Assembly (NCBI GenBank): GCA_902765035.1 | Contig: CACWYF010000113.1 | Coordinates: 1 to 5,202, forward strand | DNA: 5,202 bases | Origin: an uncultured Eubacteriales bacterium | GTDB taxonomy: Bacteria; Bacillota; Clostridia; Peptostreptococcales; Anaerovoracaceae | Reading direction: 5' to 3' | In this document: piece after piece, positions 1 through 5,202 of the stretch | Numbering within the stretch: the first letter of the stretch is position 1 | Layout of the letters: each line of letters begins with the position of its first letter | Notes under the pieces: model-generated | Seen by the model: only the letters and a program-made list of their open reading frames with translations | Database searches by the model: none | Told to the model about the DNA's origin: nothing | Translations under genes and position numbers: made by a program

Positions 1-84
1 GGACAGGAAGATGAGTCCGGCTACGATACCAAGGCCCAGGGCGATGAATATCTGCAGCGGCAATGATTGTTTGATTTTCTGCAT
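1..84 (-). CDS. Dicarboxylate/amino acid:cation symporter, N-terminal fragment (partial)
   Basis: This is the first 28 codons of a gene that runs off the low-coordinate edge. The start is the ATG at 84-82, with a GAGAGG ribosome site at 98-93, 8 nt upstream. The peptide opens MQKIKQSLPLQIF and continues into a hydrophobic Gly/Ala/Leu/Ile-rich segment (about residues 10-28), the start of a first membrane helix. A short basic leader, then LPLQIFIALGLGIVAG-like sequence, resembles the N-terminus of the DAACS family (GltP/DctA/SstT type), which imports glutamate, aspartate or C4-dicarboxylates with Na+ or H+. That assignment rests on recalled family similarity over 28 residues and is tentative. 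It follows the racemase by 49 nt with no visible terminator, so the two are probably co-transcribed. An uptake role for acidic amino acids would fit the neighbours. It could be another kind of membrane protein. Confidence 0.6.
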   Translation of the reverse strand, partial: MQKIKQSLPLQIFIALGLGIVAGLIFLS

Positions 85-133
85 ACTCTTTACCTCTCTC
101 TGTTAAAACCCTAGAAATAACCTTTGAAACCTC

Positions 134-856
134 TCAATAACGTGCTCCCGGTCTGAGCTGTGCTCCTGCCTCCCGTATTGCGGCTCCCGCCAGGACAGAT
201 GTAGGATCGATACAGTCGTCCTCATACAGCCCCATAAGGTCGAATGCCACCGGAAGTTCGGTGCAGGCAAGCAAAACCGCTGACGCGCCCCTTGCTCTGA
301 GACTGCTGCAGATCGCAGCCATCTCATCATGCGGCAGCTGTGCAGGATCAAGTATGCCTCTCTTGATATAGTCATATACCAGAGACATCACTGTCTTCTG
401 CTGCTCATCATCCGGATATATAGCCGAGATGCCCTCCGCGCGAAGAGCCTCTTCATAGAGGCCGCTCTGCACGGTGCCATCTGTAGCCAGAACTGCTGCT
501 GTTTCCACGTCCATGCTCTTAAGAAGAGCGGCCGTTTCAACAGGCATGTTCAGGAAAGGTATGCCCACTTCACTCTCAAGCGCCGGGATGAACCAGTGTG
601 CTGTATTGCACGGCATTATCAGAAAGTCTGCCCCGATAGACTCAAGGCGCTTTGATGCAGCCAGGAGCTCCGGCACCGGATCCTCTCCGCCGTGAAGTAT
701 GGCGGCTGTGCGGTCAGGTATATTTACATTCGAGTCGATAAGAAGATGGATGTGCTCCTGGTCGCAGTCAGCATCAGTCATGTCAGTTATCTTCTTCATG
801 AGATCCGCAGTTGCTGCAGGCCCCATTCCGCCCACGATACCGATCGTCTTATACAT
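134..856 (-). CDS. Aspartate/glutamate racemase family protein
   Basis: This is a predicted cytoplasmic, cofactor-independent amino acid racemase of the Asp/Glu/hydantoin racemase superfamily, 240 aa and normal for the family. Visible landmarks are the N-terminal IGIVGGMGP (residues 5-13), SNVNIPDR (42-49), the first catalytic-Cys motif MPCNTAH (81-87, Cys83) and the second LLACTELP (195-202, Cys198). Paired cysteines acting as the two acid/bases are the hallmark of aspartate racemase and related enzymes, so it should be active; aspartate versus glutamate or a broad range cannot be settled from motifs. I chose ATG 856 because family members start a few residues before the IGIVGG strand and AAAGGA (872-867) lies 10 nt upstream. 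A TTG at 865 (adding three residues) is possible, with AGGA at 875-872 spaced 6 nt from it. The gene follows the aminotransferase after a 183-nt gap holding a candidate promoter, and precedes a probable acidic amino acid symporter, which supports a role in D-aspartate or D-glutamate use. Confidence 0.9.
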   Translation of the reverse strand: MYKTIGIVGGMGPAATADLMKKITDMTDADCDQEHIHLLIDSNVNIPDRTAAILHGGEDPVPELLAASKRLESIGADFLIMPCNTAHWFIPALESEVGIPFLNMPVETAALLKSMDVETAAVLATDGTVQSGLYEEALRAEGISAIYPDDEQQKTVMSLVYDYIKRGILDPAQLPHDEMAAICSSLRARGASAVLLACTELPVAFDLMGLYEDDCIDPTSVLAGAAIREAGAQLRPGARY

Positions 857-901
857 CCGCCGCAAGTCCTTTCCTGTGAGATATAACTTATTTCTATACT
901 T

Positions 902-930
902 AATTTAACACATTGTATGCAATTTGCCAA
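902..930 (-). promoter_or_regulatory. Candidate sigma-A type promoter for the racemase/symporter unit
   Basis: Read on the minus strand, TTGGCA (930-925; 5 of 6 to the TTGACA consensus) is followed after exactly 17 nt by TAAATT (907-902; 4 of 6 to TATAAT). The -10 box is preceded by TGT, which fits an extended -10 TGn element. Transcription would start around 895 and leave a leader of roughly 40 nt before the racemase ATG. A weaker overlapping pair is TTGCAT with TATAGA, 18-nt spacer. If real, it lets the racemase and symporter be expressed separately from the upstream decarboxylase operon. Confidence 0.45.
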
Positions 931-936
931 ATTCGC
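918..936. promoter_or_regulatory. Dyad over the -35 box, possible operator
   Basis: AATTTGCCAAATT (921-933) is a 5-bp-arm inverted repeat around a GCC centre. The symmetry continues outward to TGC on one side and GCA on the other, with a single unmatched base in the right arm. It covers the TTGGCA -35 candidate, which is where a repressor would bind. No regulator gene is in the window, and AT-rich dyads this short occur by chance, so the operator reading is inference. Confidence 0.25.
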
Positions 937-956
937 AGACCACATGATGATCCATC

Positions 957-1028
957 TGTTGGTCCTGCACTTGGTCCGCATACACTTTTATCCATGTAGA
1001 GGACCACTACTTCACCAACATCGCGATG
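957..1028. repeat. Cluster of competing inverted repeats in the intergenic region
   Basis: Between the aminotransferase stop and the racemase promoter are two 7-bp inverted repeats: TGTTGGT (957-963) with ACCAACA (1014-1020), and TGGTCCT (960-966) with AGGACCA (1000-1006). A further TGGTCC at 972-977 can also pair with 1001-1006. Because the arms overlap, the pairings exclude each other. A perfect 10-bp palindrome, CATCGCGATG, lies at 1019-1028, 11 nt past the aminotransferase stop. None has the run of U expected of an intrinsic terminator on the minus strand. It may be an mRNA 3' structure or a processing signal, or chance. Confidence 0.3.
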
Positions 1029-1039
1029 GCAGCGGCAAA

Positions 1040-2257
1040 CTATTTCACAAGCTTTGCAATGGCCTCAGCGCACTTTACGCACTTCTCTTTCGAGATAGAT
1101 GCGATGGACACTCTGATGCCCTTAGGCAGTGCGAGGCAGTATATGTCCTGCTCCTCGAGCTTTGCACATACCGATGCAGCGTCGTCACATGCAACGGTTA
1201 CGAAGAAGCCTGCGCTGAACGGTACGCATTTTACGCCGTTGTCGTTCAGGGTCTTCTCGAAGACTCTGCCTCTTTCGAGAAGCATGTCTCTGTAGCCCCT
1301 TCTCTCCTCGTCGACCTTAGCCAGAAGTTCAGGATCGCTGTAGATCCTGCCCATAGCTACCTGTGCGGAGCGGTTGCAGTTGGACCATGTAGCACGTGCC
1401 ATGTACTCGGAAGCTCTCTTGAACTCCTCTGCCGTCTCCTCATCAGGAGCGACGCATACGATGGCGCCGCATCTCATGCCGTAAGCTGTGAGAGTCTTGG
1501 ATGCGCTGTAGCCGTAGATCGTGAGAACGTTGCTGCCGAGCTCCCTGAGCATCGGCATGAATGCTCTTACCTCGTCATCTTCGCCCGCATAGTCGATGTA
1601 TGCGACGTCGAGGAAGAGGACTACTTTGCACTTTGCAGCGTTTACGATCCTTATAACGTTGCTCCAGTCCTCAAGGGAAAGTGAGTAACCTGTAGGATTG
1701 TGTGCAGGAGTGTTGATCATCAGGATGACCTGATCCTGCTTCTCTGCGAGAGCGTTCAGCTGCTTTTCGAGATCAGCGCTGTCAAACTTACCCTCTTCAT
1801 CGAAGAATCTGAAAGTTGCGAGTGAGCGGCCGTTCTCACTGCAGATGTTTCTGTAGTTAGCCCAGCACCAGTCATGAGTCAGCACGCTGTCGCCGAAGTT
1901 CGAGTAGTTCTCGATAACGTTGGTGATGCTGCCTGTTCCTCCCGGTGTAGCGCATACGCGTACGCATCCTTCCGGCTGGAACTTTCCGAACAGAGCCTTC
2001 TGAACGGCTTCCTTGAATGCAGGTGTTCCTGCGATAGGAGCGTATTCTGCATAGTCAGCAGGCTCAAGAGTCTTAATGGCATCCATTACAGATGACATTA
2101 CTACGAGATCTCCGTTGTCATCGAGCAAAGCGCCGATAACAGCGTTGATAACAGCATCCTTGCCCTTTTCGGCAGTCGCAGCCTTCGCGCGTCCGTTAAG
2201 AGCGAATACTTTGTCAGCAACAGGAATAGTCCTGCCGTTTTCCTTTACAAAACCCAT
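1040..2257 (-). CDS. PLP-dependent aspartate/aromatic-type aminotransferase (class I)
   Basis: This is a predicted cytosolic fold-type I aminotransferase of 405 aa, most likely exchanging the amino group of aspartate (or a related amino acid) with 2-oxoglutarate to yield oxaloacetate. Landmarks align with E. coli AspC/TyrB from memory: Tyr72 in EYAPIAG (Tyr70), TPGGTG (104-109), Trp132 in WANY (Trp140 in WPNH), HNPTG (186-190, Asn194), Asp217 and Tyr220 in DVAY (Asp222/Tyr225), the PLP-binding Lys254 in SASK (Lys258), Arg262 (Arg266) and Arg382 in GIRVSI (Arg386, alpha-carboxylate). Arg288 in RATWSN matches RANYSN holding Arg292, the side-chain carboxylate ligand, at the same 34-residue distance from the Lys. 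I chose ATG 2257 because GGAGGTGAT lies directly upstream; the TTG at 2272 would begin inside that site. It starts 15 nt after the decarboxylase alpha stop, so it is surely in that operon. The protein has 14 cysteines, unusually many. TyrB-like aromatic activity is the main alternative. Confidence 0.88.
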   Translation of the reverse strand: MGFVKENGRTIPVADKVFALNGRAKAATAEKGKDAVINAVIGALLDDNGDLVVMSSVMDAIKTLEPADYAEYAPIAGTPAFKEAVQKALFGKFQPEGCVRVCATPGGTGSITNVIENYSNFGDSVLTHDWCWANYRNICSENGRSLATFRFFDEEGKFDSADLEKQLNALAEKQDQVILMINTPAHNPTGYSLSLEDWSNVIRIVNAAKCKVVLFLDVAYIDYAGEDDEVRAFMPMLRELGSNVLTIYGYSASKTLTAYGMRCGAIVCVAPDEETAEEFKRASEYMARATWSNCNRSAQVAMGRIYSDPELLAKVDEERRGYRDMLLERGRVFEKTLNDNGVKCVPFSAGFFVTVACDDAASVCAKLEEQDIYCLALPKGIRVSIASISKEKCVKCAEAIAKLVK

Positions 2258-2261
2258 TTTT

Positions 2262-2270
2262 ATCACCTCC
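2262..2270 (-). promoter_or_regulatory. Ribosome binding site that fixes the aminotransferase start
   Basis: GGAGGTGAT on the minus strand is a 9-nt match to the anti-Shine-Dalgarno end of 16S rRNA. Its GGAGG core lies 8 nt before ATG 2257. It fills most of the 15-nt gap after the alpha-subunit stop codon (2275-2273). An upstream in-frame TTG (2272-2270) runs into the site and cannot be the start it serves. Confidence 0.9.
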
Positions 2271-2272
2271 AA

Positions 2273-3670
2273 TTACGCCGGATATGCTTTGTTCTTCATG
2301 TCGATCGCATCAGGATCAACCTTGTTCCTGAGCGCGGCTCTTCTCTTGAAGTACTCTATAGCAACAGGTCCGAAGAGTGCGTATGTCAGTACGTCCTCCT
2401 CCTGCTCCTTGTAATCTCCTATCTCCTCTTCCATCTTGGCCATTTCAGGCTCGAGGAGGTCTGCAGGTCTGCAGGTAATGATCTCCGAAGGGTCGATCCT
2501 GGCCAGAACTTCAGGATTCATAGGCAGCGGAGTCTGTCCGTACTTGCCTCTGAGGATCTCCTGTGTCTCCTTGGAGAGGATCTTGTATCTCTCGCCCATC
2601 AGGACGTTCAGCACAGCCTGTGTACCTACGATCTGTGATGACGGTGTTACCAGCGGCGGCATTCCGAGGTCGTTTCTTACACGAGGGACCTCCTGCAGTA
2701 CGTCCATGTACTTGTCCTCTGCATTCTGGTCCTTGAGCTGTGATACGAGGTTGCTGAGCATTCCGCCCGGCACCTGATAGATCAGTGTCTTGATGTCTGT
2801 TCCGAGGACCTTGGTGTTCATGAGGCCGCTCTTAAGGGCGTTGTCCCTTACTGTCTGGAAGTGGGCAGCGATCTTCTCGAGCTTGCTCATGTCGAGACCT
2901 GTGTCTCTGTCTGATCCCTTGAACGTCTCGACCATTACCTCTGTTGACGGCTGGCTTGTACCGCCTGAGAACGGCGAGATAGCTGTGTCGATGCAGTCAA
3001 CTCCTGCCTGTGCAGCGCAGTAGTAAGTGATTGGTGCTACTCCGCTGGTGCAGTGTGTGTGCAGGTGGATAGGGATCTCAACATTGGCCTTGAGCATGCT
3101 TACCATCTCGGTAGCAGCTGCCGGAACCATGAGTCCTGCCATGTCCTTGATGCAGATGGAGTCAGCACCCATGTCCTGGATCCTCAGAGCGAGGTCCTTC
3201 CAGTACTCCGGTGTATACGGCTCGCCGATCGTATATGCCATAGCTACCTGTGCATGTCCGCCGTAAGCCTTGGTCGAATCGACCGCAGTCTTGAGGTTTC
3301 TGAGGTCGTTCAGTGCATCGAATATCCTGATGATATCGATACCGTTGTCGATCGATTTTTTGACAAAATAGTCGACTACGTCATCCGAATAGTGTCTGTA
3401 TCCGAGGATGTTCTGGCCTCTCAGCAGCATCTGAAGTCTGGTGTTAGGCATAGCATCTCTCAGCTTTCTGAGTCTTTCCCACGGATCCTCATCGAGGAAT
3501 CTGATGCAGGCATCGAATGTAGCGCCGCCCCAGCACTCTACTGCGTCATAGCCGACGCTGTCGAGAAGAGCAAGTGCCGGTTCCATGTCGCTGAAAGGCA
3601 TTCTGGTCGCTATCAGTGACTGCTGTCCGTCTCTTATTGCAGTCTCCATTATTTTAAGTTTATTTCCCAT
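2273..3670 (-). CDS. oadA: Oxaloacetate decarboxylase alpha subunit (biotin-dependent carboxyltransferase)
   Basis: The cytoplasmic alpha subunit moves the carboxyl group from oxaloacetate to biotin on the carrier protein, releasing pyruvate. At 465 aa it covers the TIM-barrel carboxyltransferase domain (about 1-300) and the following conserved domain, in the transcarboxylase 5S/pyruvate carboxylase C-terminal family. Landmarks are ETAIRDGQQS (9-18, with metal-ligand Asp14), VECWGGATFD (44-53), IKDMAG (174-179, Lys175 expected to be carbamylated), HLHTHCTSG (202-210, metal ligands His204 and His206), YQVPGGMLSNL (298-308) and VTPSSQIVGTQAV (341-353). Enterobacterial OadA is near 600 aa with a biotin domain fused at its C-terminus; that domain is absent here and is encoded separately upstream. 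The ATG at 3670 has GAAAGGA (3683-3677) 6 nt upstream, right after the beta-subunit stop. The 5S-type fold, unlike the acyl-CoA carboxyltransferase fold of glutaconyl- and methylmalonyl-CoA decarboxylases, points to oxaloacetate as substrate. Pyruvate carboxylase subunit B is the alternative, disfavoured by the adjacent beta subunit. Confidence 0.93.
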   Translation of the reverse strand: MGNKLKIMETAIRDGQQSLIATRMPFSDMEPALALLDSVGYDAVECWGGATFDACIRFLDEDPWERLRKLRDAMPNTRLQMLLRGQNILGYRHYSDDVVDYFVKKSIDNGIDIIRIFDALNDLRNLKTAVDSTKAYGGHAQVAMAYTIGEPYTPEYWKDLALRIQDMGADSICIKDMAGLMVPAAATEMVSMLKANVEIPIHLHTHCTSGVAPITYYCAAQAGVDCIDTAISPFSGGTSQPSTEVMVETFKGSDRDTGLDMSKLEKIAAHFQTVRDNALKSGLMNTKVLGTDIKTLIYQVPGGMLSNLVSQLKDQNAEDKYMDVLQEVPRVRNDLGMPPLVTPSSQIVGTQAVLNVLMGERYKILSKETQEILRGKYGQTPLPMNPEVLARIDPSEIITCRPADLLEPEMAKMEEEIGDYKEQEEDVLTYALFGPVAIEYFKRRAALRNKVDPDAIDMKNKAYPA

Positions 3671-3683
3671 TTCTGATCCTTTC

Positions 3684-4799
3684 TTACACTCCGAAGATCG
3701 CCATGAATACTCCGGCTGCTACTGCTGTTCCGATAACGCCTGCTACGTTAGGTCCCATGGCATGCATGAGAAGGAAGTTGGTAGGGTCTGCTTCAGCACC
3801 GACCTTCTGCGAAACTCTCGCTGCCATCGGCACTGCGGATACGCCTGCCGAACCGATGAGCGGATTGATTTTGCCTCCCGTGAGCTTGCACATGAGCTTG
3901 CCGAAGAGGACTCCGGCAGCTGTTCCGAACGCAAAGGCTATGAGTCCGAGTATTACGATCTTGATCGTTGTCCATTTGAGGAAAGCTTCAGCGCTGGTTG
4001 TAGCTCCTACTGATGTTCCGAGCAGGATTACTACGATGTACATAAGAGCGTTGGATGCTGTTTCCTGCAGCTGCCTTACTACTCCGCTCTCCCTGAAGAG
4101 GTTGCCGAGCATCAGCATTCCGATAAGCGGCGCTGTCGAAGGCAGGAGTGTACATACGATTATTGTTACGATGATAGGGAATATTATTCTTTCTCTCTTC
4201 GATACATCCCTCAGCTGCTCCATCTTGATCTTGCGCTCCTTCTCTGTGGTCAGAGCTCTCATGATAGGCGGCTGGATGATAGGTACGAGCGACATGTATG
4301 AATAAGCCGCTACGGCGATCGGTCCCATCAGCTCTCTCTGTCCCAGCTTCATGGCCAGGAAGATCGAGGTAGGGCCGTCGGCGCCTCCGATGATACTTAC
4401 GGCTGCTGCCTGGGCATCATTGAATCCCATCAGCATTGCCAGGAAGAACGCACTGAATACTCCGAACTGGGCCGCCGCTCCGAGGAGGAAGCTCTTCGGG
4501 TTGGCGATGAGCGGTCCGAAGTCCGTCAGCGCTCCTACTCCGAGGAATATGAGTGACGGCAGTATCGTCCATTCATCCAGCATGAAGAAGTAGTACAGAA
4601 GTCCTCCTTCTTCCATGATCGGCGGATACAGGTTTACAAGCAGCATGCCGAATGATATCGGAAGGAGCAGGAGCGGCTCATATTCCTTGACGATGGCCAG
4701 ATACATCAGCACCAAGGCAACTGCTATCATCAGAACGTTGCCGAGGGAGAGGCTGAAGAAGGCCGTCTGGTGAGCCAGATTGGATAAGGTTTCTCCCAT
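3684..4799 (-). CDS. oadB: Na+-translocating decarboxylase beta subunit
   Basis: This polytopic inner-membrane protein of 371 aa decarboxylates carboxybiotin and couples the reaction to Na+ export. Hydrophobic segments run through almost the whole length, with a charged cytoplasmic stretch near residues 185-205. Family blocks are FLGVGALTDFGPLIANP (85-101), IIGGADGPTSIF (136-147), SYMSLVPIIQPPIM (167-180), GNLFRESGV (232-240), NPLIGSAGVSAVPMAAR (312-328) and HAMGPNVAGVIG (346-357). The residues equivalent to Klebsiella OadB Asn373, Gly377, Ser382 and Arg389 are all present with the same spacing (Asn312, Gly316, Ser321, Arg328), and Asp141 in ADGPT probably matches Asp203, so the Na+ site looks intact. 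AGGAGG (4811-4806) sits 6 nt before ATG 4799, and its first bases overlap the stop of the biotin carrier gene, suggesting translational coupling. The same family serves glutaconyl-, methylmalonyl- and malonate decarboxylases; the neighbouring alpha subunit indicates oxaloacetate. Confidence 0.95.
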   Translation of the reverse strand: MGETLSNLAHQTAFFSLSLGNVLMIAVALVLMYLAIVKEYEPLLLLPISFGMLLVNLYPPIMEEGGLLYYFFMLDEWTILPSLIFLGVGALTDFGPLIANPKSFLLGAAAQFGVFSAFFLAMLMGFNDAQAAAVSIIGGADGPTSIFLAMKLGQRELMGPIAVAAYSYMSLVPIIQPPIMRALTTEKERKIKMEQLRDVSKRERIIFPIIVTIIVCTLLPSTAPLIGMLMLGNLFRESGVVRQLQETASNALMYIVVILLGTSVGATTSAEAFLKWTTIKIVILGLIAFAFGTAAGVLFGKLMCKLTGGKINPLIGSAGVSAVPMAARVSQKVGAEADPTNFLLMHAMGPNVAGVIGTAVAAGVFMAIFGV

Positions 4800-4809
4800 G
4801 ATGTTCCTC

Positions 4810-5172
4810 CTATGCTACGTATGCTACTGTCTGTCCTGACGAAGTGCTGTCACCTTCAGATACAACGATTTTGCTGACTGTGCCGTCCTTAGGCGCAACT
4901 ACAGGGATCTCCATCTTCATAGCCTCGAGGATCAGGATGGTGTCTCCCGCCTTGACGCTGTCGCCTTCCTTGGCGACGATCTTGAAGACTTTGCCCGATG
5001 TTCCGCAGACTACAGGAGCACCGCTTCCTGCTGCCGCTCTCTTAGGTGCTGCTGCCGGCCTTGCTGCAGGAGCTGCAGCTGCTGCAGGCTGTGCCTGTGC
5101 GCCGGATCCGTCTTTCTTTTCTACTTCTACTTCGAACTCCTGTCCGTTTACTCTTATGATGTATGTCTCCAT
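4810..5172 (-). CDS. Biotin carboxyl carrier protein of the decarboxylase
   Basis: This free-standing biotin carrier of 120 aa shuttles the carboxyl group from the alpha subunit to the membrane beta subunit. Residues 1-20 form a short conserved beta segment (METYIIRVNGQEFEVEVEKK). Residues 24-50 are a flexible Ala/Pro/Gly-rich linker. Residues about 51-120 are a biotinyl/lipoyl-attachment domain with the EAMKMEI motif (83-89) and acceptor Lys86. Lys86 lies 34 residues from the C-terminus, the usual spacing. The ATG at 5172 has GGAGGG (5182-5177) 4 nt upstream. The stop TAG (4812-4810) overlaps the ribosome site of the beta subunit. Proteins of this layout are often named as the gamma subunit of glutaconyl-CoA or methylmalonyl-CoA decarboxylases (GcdC/MmdC); here the alpha partner suggests oxaloacetate. 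A biotin protein ligase must act on it and is not in the window. Confidence 0.93.
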   Translation of the reverse strand: METYIIRVNGQEFEVEVEKKDGSGAQAQPAAAAAPAARPAAAPKRAAAGSGAPVVCGTSGKVFKIVAKEGDSVKAGDTILILEAMKMEIPVVAPKDGTVSKIVVSEGDSTSSGQTVAYVA

Positions 5173-5202
5173 GTTGCCCTCCGTACGTTCCTGACAATGT
5201 AT
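5173..5202 (-). other. Upstream edge: leader of the biotin carrier gene
   Basis: These 30 nt hold the GGAGGG ribosome site and little else. On the minus strand one frame stays open from the window edge and reaches a TAA inside the start of the carrier gene (around 5157), so the tail of an upstream gene overlapping by a few codons is possible. The 15 residues it would encode are not recognisable. The operon promoter must lie beyond 5202. Confidence 0.3.

Noticed and set aside
85..133. Possible terminator between racemase and symporter
   Set aside because: No stem of useful length followed by a U-run could be found in these 49 nt; they hold only short direct repeats and the symporter ribosome site.
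900..995. Minus-strand small ORF of 31 codons (starts MDKSVCGPSAGP) in the intergenic region
   Set aside because: There is no Shine-Dalgarno site before its ATG, it overlaps the inverted repeats and the candidate promoter, and it resembles no known peptide.
917..1684. Plus-strand open frame of 255 codons opposite the aminotransferase
   Set aside because: It is antisense to a gene with complete family motifs, its product matches no family I know and is rich in Cys, His and Arg as expected of a shadow frame, and the upstream region gives no convincing ribosome site.
3053..3619. Plus-strand open frame of 188 codons opposite oadA
   Set aside because: It is a shadow of a strongly biased real gene, with low-complexity Ser/Val/Cys-rich composition and no recognisable domain.
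3703..4305. Plus-strand open frame of 200 codons opposite oadB
   Set aside because: It is hydrophobic only because it mirrors the codons of a membrane protein; the beta subunit on the other strand explains the sequence fully.
5018..5095. CTGC/GCAG-rich near-repeat
   Set aside because: It encodes the Ala/Pro linker of the biotin carrier, and codon reuse in that linker explains the repetition; it is not a separate repeat element.
1..5202. CRISPR array, tRNA/rRNA genes, insertion sequence or phage features
   Set aside because: No regularly spaced repeats, cloverleaf-like segments, transposase ORFs or terminal inverted repeats were seen; coding sequence fills nearly the whole window.

Overview
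The window is a compact, single-strand gene cluster: every supported gene reads on the minus strand, so transcription runs from high to low coordinates. Balanced base composition, strong Bacillota-type Shine-Dalgarno sites, near-zero gene spacing and a biotin-dependent sodium-pumping decarboxylase with a free-standing biotin carrier point to an anaerobic, probably amino-acid- or dicarboxylate-fermenting member of the Bacillota (Clostridia-like). The genus cannot be read from the sequence.

Region 1 (5202 down to 2273) holds three subunits of a Na+-translocating oxaloacetate decarboxylase, in transcription order: a 120-aa biotin carrier protein (5172-4810), the integral-membrane beta subunit (4799-3684) and the alpha carboxyltransferase subunit without a fused biotin domain (3670-2273). 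The gaps are 10 and 13 nt. No small gamma (OadG-type) subunit is in the window; it may lie beyond the 5202 edge.

Region 2 (2257-1040) is a PLP-dependent aminotransferase that starts 15 nt after the alpha subunit. It carries the full set of aspartate-aminotransferase landmark residues, including the Arg expected to bind a side-chain carboxylate. It can plausibly make oxaloacetate (from aspartate) for the decarboxylase.

Region 3 (1039-857) is the only sizeable intergenic stretch. It contains competing inverted repeats, a 10-bp palindrome and a plausible extended -10 promoter whose -35 box sits in a small dyad. No convincing terminator was found.

Region 4 (856-1) has an aspartate/glutamate-racemase-family protein with both catalytic cysteines, then, after 49 nt, the first 28 codons of a probable dicarboxylate/amino acid:cation symporter cut by the window edge.

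Taken together, the genes suggest an energy-conserving route: acidic amino acid (or dicarboxylate) uptake, racemisation of the D form, transamination of L-aspartate to oxaloacetate, and decarboxylation to pyruvate plus CO2 coupled to Na+ export. The Na+ gradient could in turn drive uptake. Each enzyme family is well known; their linkage as one pathway is inferred from gene order and motifs.
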